A stretch of DNA of 64,000 nt, taken from positions 62,001 to 126,000 of the forward strand of contig JAJAGP010000227.1 of the NCBI GenBank assembly GCA_025084515.1, read 5' to 3'. Under the pieces are notes generated by a model. It searched no databases. It had not been told where the DNA came from and saw only the letters and a program-made list of their open reading frames with translations. This stretch comes from Ancistrus triradiatus. Lineage: Eukaryota; Chordata; Actinopteri; Siluriformes; Loricariidae. The position numbers and the translations under genes are program-made. The number at the start of each line of letters is the position of its first letter. The first letter of the stretch is position 1. This document shows, in pieces, positions 10,580-20,669 of this stretch.

Positions 10580-11090
10580 CCAGCAGATAAGACAAGGTAA
10601 CACTCCATGTGCATGTGAAAATGTGTTCTAAACATATAATATATCAATCACACATGTCACAGTGCCTTGACATGGCAATATCATTTGATTGAATAAAGAG
10701 TCCTATTACTGCTCTTCCTTGTAGGAATCCTATGATGAGGAACAGTAAATACAATTTGCTAAAGTGTTAAAAATGGCTAAGTCTAGAGCACTTTCCCATG
10801 CTTACTTAAAGGTTCTTGATGCATGATATTGATGTAAGCAAGACAAATTATGGGGTTCAGTACCAGCAACACACTAAAATATGAATGTGTTCTTTTTCCC
10901 TGACAGGTAGTATCACAATGGACAGTCTTATGGCAGAACTGAAGGTTCAATCAGCCTAAAAACACTTAATTTCAAGAACAAAACTAATGTTTTACCTTTA
11001 AATTGATGTTATATTACTATTTTACATTTAATATATCCAGGAAACAGTACATCTAATGCTTAATGTATACCAGCATAATAAACACAACTG
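10580..11090 (+). other. 3' UTR and 3' UTR intron of protease copy 2
   Basis: Donor-like ACAAG|gtaaca at 10596/10597, acceptor tgacag at 10906, and AATAAA at 11077-11082. All three are conserved with copy 1, indicating a spliced non-coding last exon. Confidence 0.5.
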
Positions 11091-11159
11091 CATGAACCAA
11101 ATGGTTGTTGAGTCATTATTTTTTATGTGGTATATTTTTTTATTAAAGTTTTGAGATTA

Positions 11160-11635
11160 TTTAGAAAGCTTTTAAAATAATATTTGAACATCCAAATTAT
11201 ATTGACATTTGGGGCCAAAAATTGGAAGAACTGGGGCCATGCATCTTCCAATCAATAAGGTATTGGTAGTGGGACCCTCGATGACAGGGAACCAAAAGGC
11301 AGTAAATGGAGTATGATCCAGGAGTCCATGGTAAGCACATTGAATGGAGATCAGCCCCATGGCACAGAAGATGGTTGGAAGGTCAACATGCATTGGAAGA
11401 GGGTAATGCCAGTCACAAAGTTTGAGGGAAGCAGGAATCTGACCAGTTGCCATCAATTGCAGTGAAGTTAATCTGGGTGATTTACGACTGAACGCTTTCC
11501 CTTAGAAGAACCAGCAAAACGTATACCTTCTGTTTCATATGTAGCTACCTGCACTACAGTGAGATTGTCATATATACGTTGGTATGTTATGAACTAGTTT
11601 CATTGACAATTTTTATTTTATTTATTATTTTTTTC
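11160..11635. repeat. Flanking block paralogous to 40730-41030
   Basis: Shares 'aaataatatttgaacatc', 'ggggccaaa', 'gggaccctc' and 'ccaggagtccatggtaagc' with 40730-41030 downstream of copy 4. No gene seen. It supports duplication of the gene together with its 3' flank. Confidence 0.65.
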
Positions 11636-12075
11636 TTTTTATATAGCGCTTTTTATAATGGAGCACTGTCTCAAAGCAACTTTACAAGTTTAGATTATCT
11701 CCTTATATCTACGTCCAATCCCAAATTGAGCAAGCCTAGGGTGACAGTGGCAAGGAAAAACTCCCTATTAGTATTATGTATTATGAGGAAGAAATCTTGG
11801 GAGGACCAAGACCTCCTTGGGCGGTGTAGATGATACATCTAAAAATGAAACTAAAGTCATGGAGTAATACTTCAAATAAAATGTAAAATTATGCACATTG
11901 GCATTAAGTGGCCTGGGTATGATGGGGCTGGAGCTGATGACGGAAGCAGCTTGAGTGAAGTTGCAGCAGATGAACATCATGTGTGGGGCTGGAACTGGAA
12001 CTGGTACCGGAACACAGCTCAGAGAGAAAACAGAAAATGTAATTAGTTATTGATTAAGAGCACAGTGTCTATTAA

Positions 12076-13444
12076 ACCTTTTGCTGCAGTAATGAACGAC
12101 CACTATCAAATTTAATAGTGGTTTTACATATAGCACAATGATCATTCAGGGCTCAAATTGAAGTAAACACTTGGGCCAACATATTTATTCACCTCCAGTC
12201 TTCTATTTTCATCATTTAGGTTACATTTGGGAAGATTAAATGCAAAAAAAATGGCGAAAATCAAAAAACGCCTATAATTTTTTTGAGATTATAATGGTGT
12301 GTGTGGATGCTGGTGATTTGAACATTTCCCATGCTGAACATTTTCTGTTTCAGCAGGGACTTGTGAAGCTAAATAAAAAAAATTTGGAACAGATACAACA
12401 AGTAGTGTTCAAGAGTTACACAGGTTTTTTATCAAGGGTCATCATTCGTCTCAAAATTTGCCACAGCCTCTAAAAAGACAAATAAAAAGAAGCCTGTCAC
12501 TATAAATCAAGTGGTTGCAAGTTTTTTTATGTCTTCTCTGTAATAGAACAAACAAATATTAGTCACAATTCAGTGTTATTTGGTTTGTAACTAAAAGAAA
12601 TCCAGCAGGAGGAAAGGCCTGCCTCTCCATTGTGCAGGACGCATGGGAGTGAGAGGATTAGCACCCATCCCCCCCCCCCGCCCTGTGTGTGTGAGAGCGA
12701 GCTGGGGGCCGGTCTGTATCTGAGCCGTAGGCTCTTAGCTCTCCATTGGAGCACAGGTTTTGTCACTCAGCTCGCACACAGACCCAGAGATTTGCATATA
12801 TGTCTAGGCATAGGCTGGCTGGTGAAGAAGGTGGGTCGTGCGGTAAACAGCAGCTGCGCCCAATACCGCTACAGGCTCTTGAAGAACGAACCAACCGGGT
12901 AAAGACGGAAGTAGAGAAAAGGGATCGAGGGAACATAAAGCAGCCTCGTTCAAGGGAAAATGTGTTTTTTTGTGTAATGGAAAACGTCCAAAGAAGAGGC
13001 GTGCGTTTGAGCGAATGGATTTTACGCACCCACATAACCATGGAAAAAAAAAAAAAAAAAAAAAAAAAAGGGACTTTACTGACGATTTATCGGCAATGTA
13101 ACGGAATCATGGACTTGTTTAGACGGTAAGTGAATTTTCTATGATAAAATATAAAAGTTATTTTACATCCTAAGTATGTTTTATAAGGCAAAATAGTTGT
13201 ATGTTTTGCGCAAACAAGATGGCGGACGTGTTTGGTAACAAGTGTTTGGTACGTGATTTCGGGCGAATGGCTGCATGTAGACGGTTGAAAATCGGTATGC
13301 AGGTAGTCATGATAGTATTAAATCTTTTGAGATTGTGTTTTAAGAATTTGTGTTTTAAATAATTAAGACTATTTACTGCAAATTTGCAGGAGCGCCCCTA
13401 GCGGGCCCGTATACGGGCCCGCTCTGCATTAACTGCAGTAACTG
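12076..13444. mobile_element. piggyBac-like TTAA element, non-autonomous, with cargo-like interior
   Basis: TTAA lies on both sides (12072-12075 and 13445-13448), and the related LINE at about 33983-33995 has a single TTAA at that point, an empty site. The ends are rough inverted repeats: CCTTTTGCTGCAGTAATG at the left, and CAGTTACTGCAGTTAATG read inward from the right. TTAA targeting with short C-starting inverted ends is the piggyBac signature. No transposase ORF is visible. The inside is unusual: a CpG- and C-rich block (12600-12900), poly(A) at 13039-13069, 'atggacttgtttagacg' followed by gtaagt (about 13109-13131), and a 24-bp GC-rich palindrome near the right end. Confidence 0.65.
13400..13423. 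repeat. Perfect 24-bp palindrome
   Basis: Centred on GTATAC and flanked by GGGCCC on each side; the two 12-base halves are exact reverse complements. It sits about 20 bases inside the right end of the TTAA element, where subterminal transposase-binding or hairpin structures often lie. Function inferred only. Confidence 0.9.
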
Positions 13445-14010
13445 TTAACAATCACTGACATGTGTAGCATGAGACCCCGGCAACATTAGCTATAGCAGCA
13501 TAGCTAGAAAACTAGTAGAAGAACTGGTAGGTAACACAGCCAAGAGGAATCACATGAGACATCGGCAACCCCACGGGAGGCAAAAGACAGCAACCCAACG
13601 TCACTGATCACCATGAGGCTCTTTGACTATGAACCCCCAGCTCTGCCCTTAGTCTAAAGCAAGGATGCACGAGTCAAGATAAAGAGGACCGAAGCCCAGT
13701 TCAGCTAGACCGCCCACCCGACACTCCTTGCTAACGGACAAGGCAGGCAGGCCAGACATGACTCCAGACTCCGGCCCCAGTGACTGAAGCCATGCATCCC
13801 GGTCTAAATCTAGTCAAATGGCTGCGCAAATAAGTATGTCTTTAGCCTAGACTTAAAATTTTGGAGAGTGTCTGAGTCTCGAACGAAAGTGGGAAGTTTA
13901 TTCCATAGCTGGGGGGCCATGTATGAGAGAGCCTTTCCCCCTGCAATTAATATATAATTAGCTATATGATCTAATGTAAGATAAAAAGTGGAGTGACATT
14001 TCTGCATTTA

Positions 14011-14561
14011 CAATAAAATGTTACAGGAAAAGCAATACAAATATATTTTTCAGTATTGTTCTGTGGGGAAGTACGACAGATGAAAATATATTTTTATAAA
14101 TTATTTTAAATTTAAATTGCAATATTGGCTTTTTATTCTTACTACTACTTTTCTAGAAGTCTTAAGATTGTAAAATGTGTTTGACTGGTTATTATTGGTA
14201 CAGAGTCTATGTAATATAGGAATATGTGATACTTAATGGTAGGAATAGGTCTTATTCAATAATTCTTAGAGAAGTGAATATGCCAAAGTATGTATTAGGC
14301 TTTTGGAGTGTATGTTGTTCATATAATTTTTAACTACCTTGTGTGTAGTGTTTTATTTACATACTATATACTGAAAGTCTCATTAAATTCATATTAACGT
14401 TCAGTTTCCTTATTTATTCTCAATAGAGAATATGCTATGTGTGGATATGAGTTTAAAACCCTAAACTGCTTATAAGAGGTCCTTGCACAGATGTTTTCAC
14501 TGATGAGCTAACACATTAAGACCACTCTCAGAGTGAATAACAAATAGATATATAGATGTAT
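14011..14561. other. AT-rich block paralogous to 41030-41375
   Basis: From about 14215 ('atatgtgatacttaatggta') to 14561 it follows 41045-41375, including 'tgcttataagaggtcctt' and 'gatgagc.aacacatta'. The last 70 bases are the left end of an old Tc1-like element into which the LTR element was inserted. No coding exon. Confidence 0.65.
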
Positions 14562-15089
14562 TGTCACGGGATCCCCCTGTCCTCCACGTTCTCGTGCTTT
14601 TCCTGGCCGCCGGGTGGCGATCCGGACACTGACTCTCGTAGCGCCACCCGGTTTGCAAAGCCACCGAGAGAGAAGCTGGCTGAAGCTGGCTGAGAAGCTG
14701 ACTGTCATGGCGGTTTTGTTTCGTGTGCTTCGGGATTTGTATCCGTCTTCAGCGACTAAGTGAAGGTTGCTACCATATGTATGTGCTGTCTTATGCCTGT
14801 TATCTCTCGGTGAACCCGCTTCTGTTTTGTGTCCAGCGGTAGCCGGTGGTAATGTTGGTTATCTCGTACAGTCTTGTATTCCGGTGAGCCCGCGTTGGTG
14901 TAGCATCTTGCGGTAGCCGGTGTTATCAGTTGTTGTTAATTTAGTTATGTGTGTTCATCTACCATAGTGTATGTATTTGAGTTTGTATTGCGTTTCCATT
15001 TACTTTTGTCAAGTAAAGCACTATGGTGATTTATATAGAACCTGCGCACGTCTCCTCCTCCTTGCCAGTTAGGCACCCCCGTTATTACA
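14562..15089 (+). repeat. 5' LTR of element B
   Basis: 528 bp, nearly identical to LTR2 except that about 110 bases after 'gagagagaagctgg' (the segment with 'ggtatttaagcagcgtccc', probably the TATA region) are replaced by short 'gctggctgaagctggctga' duplications. Loss of the TATA-like part would disable this promoter. Confidence 0.85.
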
Positions 15090-15513
15090 GAAATCCCCGC
15101 CAACAAACAAAGGAGACGGCAGGTTTAAACGTGAATCCGGTCGGTAAAACAAGGGCTGAGCTGCCGTAAAAATTTGACGGTAACCCACGTCAATGCGGCG
15201 ACTTTTTCCGGCAGTGCTCAGCCTATTTGCGCCAGTTTCCCCACTATACGGAATTAGAACGCCTGCTGTTCTTTAATTTGCACCTCACAGGCGAACCGCG
15301 CTATTGGATGGACGTTAACTGGTCCGATCATTGGGGACCAGTGACCAGTTTGTAGAAAAGCTGTCGGAGATGTACGGTCTCCCAGCTGAAGACAAGCAAA
15401 CGTCCACCAACAGGCTGAATGTAGTTAGGCTTGCTGGTAAATTGCGGGATGCCCAGCTTACCAGCAGCCAGAGGGTACTGGTCAAACCCCGGATTGCGTC
15501 TCATTACGGCATT

Positions 15514-15960
15514 TCTGACCACACTAGTTCCGTATGTGCACCTCTAGTCGTGGATAATCGTGTTTCTGACCACACTAGTTCCGTATGTGCACCTCTAGTT
15601 GTGGATAATCGTGTTTCGGACCACACTAGTTCCGTATTCGCACCTCTAGTTGTGGATAATCGTGTTTCGGACCACACTAGTTCCGTATGTGCACCTCCTA
15701 GTTGTGGATATTCGTGTTTCTGACCAAGCTAGTTCCGTAGTTGAACCTCTACTTGTGGATATTCGTGATTCAGACCACACTAGTTCCGTCTTCGAACCTC
15801 TAGCTGCGGGTATTCATGTTTCTGACCAAGCTAGTTCTGTAGTTGAACCTCTAGTTGTGGATATTCGTGATTCAGACCACACTATTTCCGTCTTTGAACC
15901 AGTAGCTGTGGGTATTCGTTTTCCTGACCGCACTAGCTCAGAAGTTGAGCCACAGCATGG
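15514..15960 (+). repeat. 51-bp (17-codon) tandem array in element B
   Basis: About nine units, each starting near 'tctgaccacactagttccg' and ending near 'gtggatattcgtg'. Units diverge mainly by substitutions at the same few codons, and the spacing stays a multiple of three apart from one slip near 15690. Confidence 0.85.
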
Positions 15961-16068
15961 ACATTCACAGCACGGACATTCGCACCGACTCCCGCATCAC
16001 GGACTTTCGCATCACAGACATTTGGGCTACCTCCCGTACTGAGAGCTGCTCCAGTAGCCATGCCGAGG

Positions 16069-16770
16069 GCTACTGATCCAGTGAACGTGAGGACTGCAGC
16101 AGATCCAGTGCCAGCACCAAGGGTGAAGGTCCCCGTGGGCGTGCCAAGAGCGACTGTTCCAGTGCCAGCACCGAGGGTGAATGTCCCCGTGGCTGTGCCG
16201 AGGGCGTCAGCAGTTTCGGTGGCTGTGCTGAGGGTGTCAGCAGTTCCGGTGGCTGTGCCGAGGGCGTCAGCAGTTCCAGTGGCTGTGCCGAGGGCGTCAG
16301 CAGTTCCGGTGGCTGTGCCGAGGGCGTCAGCAGTTCCGGTGGCTGTGCCGAGGACTTCTGCAGTTCCGGTGGCTGTTTCCTGGTGGCGTCAGCGGTTCCA
16401 GTGGCTGTGCCAGGGGCGTCAGCGGTTCCAGTGGACGTGCCGGGGGCGACAGCTGATCCAGTGGACGTGCCGGGGGCGACAGCTGATCCTGTGGACGTGC
16501 CGGGGGCGACAGCTGATCCTGTGGACGTGCCGGGGGCGACAGCTGATCCTGTGGACGTGCCGAGGGCGACAGCTGATCCTGTGGACGTGCCGAGGGCGAC
16601 AGCTGATCCTGTGGATGTGCCGGAGGCCGTCAGTTCTCCAGAGGCCTTGCCGGAGGCTGTCCGTCCGTCAGAGGCCTTGCCAGAGGCCGTCAGTTCTCCA
16701 GAGGCCTTGCCAGAGGCCTTGCGTTCTCCTGAGGCCTTGCGTTCTTCAGAGGCCTTGCATTCCTCAGAGG
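16069..16770 (+). repeat. 30-bp (10-codon) tandem array in element B
   Basis: About 23 units in three blocks: gtgccgagggcgtcagcagt-type (to about 16380), gtggacgtgccgggggcgac-type (16430-16620) and ccagaggccttgccagaggc-type (16620-16770). Period is 30 bases throughout even though the encoded peptide changes from block to block. Confidence 0.9.
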
Positions 16771-16969
16771 CCGTAAATTCCAGTATGGACCATAAGGAGG
16801 CAGGGTGTTCCCATGACGCTCTCCAAAAGGGGGTCCAGTCGAGTTTGGTCCCCAAACGGGTGCCTCGGAAGCGTTCGGAGAGGAAGCCTCCCGCTGTTGT
16901 GGTGCGCCCTGGTGGAGGAGGGCATTTAAAGGAGCCCTAGCTCCGTCTCGGGCTCCGTGGGGGGAAGTA

Positions 16970-17580
16970 TGTCACGGGATCCCCCTGTCCTCCACGTTCT
17001 CGTGCTTCTCCTGGCCGCCGGGTGGCGATCCGGACACTGACTCTCATAGTGCCACCCGGTTTGCAAAGCCACCGAGAGAGAAGCTGGGACGCTTACCGTA
17101 ATGACTCGCAGCTGGTATCGGTATTTAAGCAGCGTCCCAGCTCTCCCTCGGCGCGGGGATTTATTCTGGGATTCATATCCCTTCTGACTGTCACGGCGGT
17201 TTTGTTTCGTGTGCTTCGGGATTCGTATCCGTTAGGTCTTCAGCGACTAAGTGAAGGTTGCTACCATATGTATGTGCTGTCTTATGCCTGTTATCTCTCG
17301 GTGAGTCCGCTTCTGTTTTGTGTCCAGTGGTAGCCGGTGGTAATGTTGGTTATCTCGTACAGTCTTGTATTCCGGTGACCCCGCATTGGTGTAGCGTCTT
17401 GCAGTAGCCGGTGTTATCAGTTGTTGTTAGTTTAATTATGTGTGTTCATCTACCATAGTGTATGTATTTGAGTTTGTATTGCGTTTCTGTTTACTTTTGT
17501 CAAGTAAAGCACTATGGTGATTTATATAGAACCTGCGCACGTCTCCTCCTCCTTGCCAGTTAGGCACCCCCGTCGTTACA
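16970..17580 (+). repeat. 3' LTR of element B
   Basis: 611 bp, starting TGTCACGGGATCC and ending GTCGTTACA. It contains the TATTTAAGC box (17120-17128) missing from the 5' LTR. Confidence 0.85.
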
Positions 17581-18184
17581 TGTATAAAGGTTTATTGATC
17601 CAGAAGGAAAGTGCTGGTACAAAAGCTCAATCTCAGAGCAACTTGGGTATGTCAAGGTCCGGGATATATTTGACAGTAAGCATACAGTTGGTTCTTATAG
17701 CTGACGTGTTGGATGTTGAAGAAATGGACAGACATAAAAACCAGAGTGACTCTGACAAGGACCAAATCGTAATGGCAAGATGACTCGGTTATAGCATCTG
17801 ATTTAGCAGGGGTTCAACAGTGGTAAGTACCCACATTTTAAAAGTGTGATTATGGAAGGAATGTGTCATAACACACAATTCATAGCACCCTGCTGGGTTT
17901 GGGGCGGCAAAGCCACAGATCATTCAGTGTGATAAACATGCTAAGCCCGTCCAACGTCAGTGACTATAATGGGTGCACTAACGTTGGATGTTGAGTTCCA
18001 TTGTCTATTATGTCACATGAAAGGCCGCGTACCTGTGCAACATTTACAGTACCTGGTGAAATGATGGCACCATAGAGTATGTTTTTTCTGGGAAATACTG
18101 GATCCAGCCTTTCATCAGTATGACATGTGCCATCTACCTAAACATCTTTGTCTTTAGTGTTTATTAAATACATTATGTACTGCT

Positions 18185-18596
18185 AGACATAAATCCTATT
18201 GAGCATCTTTGGAAGGAGTTGAAACATGCCGCCTGGAAAAGGCACAATTCAAACCTGAGACAACTGGAGCAGTTTGCTCATGAGGAGTGGGCCAAAATAC
18301 CTGCTGAGACAGACACAGGAATCGTTTGATTGCAGTGATTGCCTCAAAAGATTGTGCAACAAAATATTAAGTTAAGGGTACCATCATTTCTGTCCAGGCC
18401 TGTTTCATGAGTTTATTTTTTTAAATAATTCTGTTGAAGCATGGTTGAAAATCAATGTCTGACTTTCATTTGTTCATTTTCATAGACTTTGTATTTATTA
18501 TTACTTTTGTCAGATTTTTGTTATTTCTGTTACCATTGTGGGTTTAACTTTCATTAACTGAGGGATACCAATAATTTTGTCCACGTGTGTATGTAT
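18185..18596 (+). mobile_element. Tc1-like element, right half
   Basis: Encodes the transposase C-terminus on the plus strand (NPIEHLWKELKHAAWKRH, then RQLEQFAHEEWAKIP), holding the catalytic Glu. Ends with 'gggataccaataattttgtc', the outer end of a fish Tc1 family. The 5' half is absent. Confidence 0.75.
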
Positions 18597-18599
18597 AGT

Positions 18600-19250
18600 T
18601 TTCTGGCTGGAAAAGCCAGTTAAGTTCATCTTCTGTATTTATACTGTTCACTATTCATTGTTTTTGATATGCATCTGTTCTGAAATGGCCGAATGACATC
18701 TGTAATGGATGGAATAAGAGACCTCTGAATAAATTATACAGATGAGAATGTCTAGAATGTTTGTGCATTGTTATTTCACTCATTGCATAAATTCCTTGAG
18801 CAATATGAGCTACTTCTAATCACACTACAAGAACATTGCAATCCATTAAGCTTTGCAGTCTCCATGGTGTTTTTCCATTATGTTTCTAAATCTGTATGTG
18901 TTTTCAATTGCACAATAATTTCAAGGTCACAAATCGGTATTGTTTACTGGTTATCCAGGGCCTAGGGGTAGAATGAACAGGGGTAGGTAAGAACAAACTG
19001 AAGAAAAGTAAATTCATTTTCAAACTGGATATTATTCCACAATGGGTAGCACTACTGTCCCAAAATGACAACTAGAAGTGAACCATGACTCAAGAACACT
19101 TGGTGAAACAATCGTTAAGGCAGATGATCAAGAATGTAAGCAGATACTTTGTACTGTATGCATAAATGCCATTTCAACAACGTCATCAAGGGAACTATGT
19201 GGTTTTAAAAGATTAACTGGTCATACCTTTGTCAGGCAATCCAGTTTTTC
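18600..19250. repeat. Dispersed repeat 'c', first copy
   Basis: Matches 53640-54350 and 61545-62260 almost from end to end ('tctgtatttatactgttcac', 'ttgtgcattgttatttca', 'ggtagcactactgtcccaaa', 'tactttgt.ctgtatgcata'). A fourth, shorter piece is 25655-25870. No ORF of note and no recognised family. Confidence 0.7.
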
Positions 19251-19251
19251 C

Positions 19252-19440
19252 ACTCACCCACTCAGTCTAACACATGTTTTTGTAATGTGGGGGAAACCGG
19301 AGGGCCTGGAATAAACCCACACTGGCACAGAGAGGACATGCAAAATCCACACAGACAGAATTCAAGGTCAGGATCGAATGAGGGAAGCTGAAGCTGTAAG
19401 ACGACCATGCTAAGCACTGTGCCACCATGCCGCGCAAAAG
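19252..19440 (-). repeat. Antisense SINE/L2-tail repeat
   Basis: Antisense version of the family at 5260-5545, recognised by 'aacacatgtttttg.aatgtgggggaaaccgga', 'gacatgcaaaatccacacag' and the end 'gcactgtgccaccatgccgc'. Confidence 0.7.
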
Positions 19441-19650
19441 AAATATCAAACCTGATAGTTACTGTAATCACATTTAGTTATCAGGTTAACTAATTTACAA
19501 AATTTGTATTTTTAAAATGGTTTCTATTAGTAATTAAGTTTACTATTAGTTTAAGAAATATTATTAAACCTGAGTTAAAATATTCTATAAAAGTGCAATA
19601 TACTGTAACAGCTTAATTGTAATGTTTAGTATAATACAATATATTGTATA

Positions 19651-20590
19651 TACACTACCGGTCAAAGGTTTTAGAACACCTCAGGTTTCATTGATATTTA
19701 CACAGTTTAATATCTCCATATACTTAAGCTTAAAAAAGTTTGTTAAACAAAAGTGAATGTGGAATTTTGACTCACCGATGTAGCCACCTTTCGCAGATAT
19801 AACAGCTGAACACAATCAAGGCATTCTTTCTACTTTGGAATTCATACATTGTTCAGAAAGTTCTTCCTAACACTGTTGTAGAAGTTCCCACAAATGTGAT
19901 GCACTGAGGTTTAAGTGCTCAATGAGGTTTAAGCTACAGCCATGCTCTTGCCTTCTAAGGTATTCCTGACATAACCTAGAAGTATGTTTTGGGAGATGGT
20001 CTTGTTGTAATATGAACCCCTGACCAACTAGGTCTAGACCAGAGAGTATTGCATGGAGCTTCAAAATGCTGTGGAAGCCCTTTATGTTCAGTGTGTCAGT
20101 CACTCTGTGTGAGTCGCCAACTCTGGATCCAGCAAATGAGCCGTAGACCATCACGCTTACTCCTCCATGTTTGACAGTTGGTGTCACACACTGGGGAACC
20201 TTTCACCGACTTGACAGCATACAAAACCCCTGCATGATGTATCAAATTCAAATTTTCATTCACTCTGCAGTAGTCCACTGGAGGTGCTGCATGGAACAGG
20301 TCAGTTTTTTGAAATTTTGTAATCTTAGCAATGGCTTTCTTACTGTTTCAGCTCAAAGTCTTCGCTTCACAGTTGAAATGGAAACTTGCTTACTTCATCC
20401 TGAATTAAGCTGTGATTGAAGTTGTTGCACCGTGAGTCGCCGATCACACAAACTATTGACTCTCAAAAACTTGTCTTCTGATTTTATTGTAGCTTCCAGT
20501 GTGTGTTCCAGTTTCTAAGTGCCTTTTGATGGTATAGGGTACTGTACTGACTCACACCTTGGCTTTCTTTGCAATTTCTCTGTAGAAAAG
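19651..20590 (-). mobile_element. Degenerate Tc1-like element
   Basis: Left end 'tacactaccggtcaaaggtt', the terminal repeat of a fish Tc1 family. Minus-strand remnants include VKHGGVSVMVYGSFA, FILQQDHLPKHTSRLCQEYL (second catalytic Asp in QQD) and NLIEHL. Stops and deletions break every frame. The right end is lost at the following LINE. Confidence 0.75.
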
Positions 20591-20669
20591 ACCTACACTT
20601 CTATATACATTTTTTTACTCTATAATTTTCTGTATTTTTTTTATTAATTGCCATATTTTAACTTTAACT

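Larger units (their letters stand above)
11636..14010 (-). mobile_element. L2-type LINE, 3' end, split by a later insertion
   Basis: Two pieces (11636-12071 and 13449-14010) join into one LINE 3' end when 12076-13444 is removed. Both match the longer copy at 33426-35735 in the same order. The minus-strand reading frame near 13810-14007 encodes the LINE C-terminus (GGKALSYMAPQLWNKLPTF, then NFKSRLKTYLF). The 3' untranslated part ends in 'tttatatagcgctttttata'. The 5' part with reverse transcriptase is absent, as usual for truncated LINE copies. Confidence 0.75.
15160..16940 (+). pseudogene. Gag-like head plus decapeptide-repeat ORF of element B
   Basis: Starts near 15170 with KFDGNPRQCGDFFRQCSAYL, then LTGEPRYWMDVNW, the pattern of a Ty3-type Gag capsid N-terminus ('F-D-G-x-P...C-x-x-F...Q'). 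A frameshift near 15335 joins it to VEKLSEMYGLPAEDK. Next come about nine 17-residue repeats (SDHTSSVCAPLVVDNRV type, 15514-15960) with one frameshift near 15690, and then about 23 ten-residue repeats (16069-16770): VPRASAVPVA type, GATADPVDVP type and PEALPEAVSS type, with one frame change near 16380. The tail reads PRKRSERKPP..VVRPGGGG and stops at 16940, about 15 bases before the polypurine tract. No zinc knuckle seen. At least three frameshifts make this copy non-coding now. Confidence 0.6.
14562..17580 (+). mobile_element. Non-autonomous LTR retrotransposon with Gag-head and repeat-protein ORF (element B)
   Basis: Flanked by TGTAT (14557-14561 and 17581-17585). LTR1 is 14562-15089 and LTR2 is 16970-17580; both begin TGTCACGGGATCC and end TTACA. 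The purine-rich tract gtggggggaagta (16957-16969) directly precedes LTR2. The 1.9-kb interior holds no protease, reverse transcriptase, RNase H or integrase. It holds a Ty3-Gag-like head followed by two tandem repeat arrays and a short basic tail. It must have been mobilised by an autonomous partner. Paralogous 41365-41400 is the empty site. Confidence 0.85.
14490..18130 (+). mobile_element. Ancient Tc1-like element, interrupted by the LTR element
   Basis: Pieces at 14490-14561 and 17586-18130 form one degenerate Tc1-like copy. The plus-strand reading SDSDKDQIVMAR (near 17745-17780) resembles the N-terminal part of a known fish Tc1 transposase, and 'ggggcggcaaagccacagat' continues it. The second copy at 41290-42170 is uninterrupted and shows the empty site of the LTR insertion. 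Both are so eroded that they must predate the duplication of the block. Confidence 0.6.

Noticed and set aside
16070..16855. 261-codon minus-strand ORF with Ala-Ser-Gly-Thr repeats
   Set aside because: It is the antisense shadow of the 30-bp array; a 30-bp repeat without stops in one unit is open in several frames.
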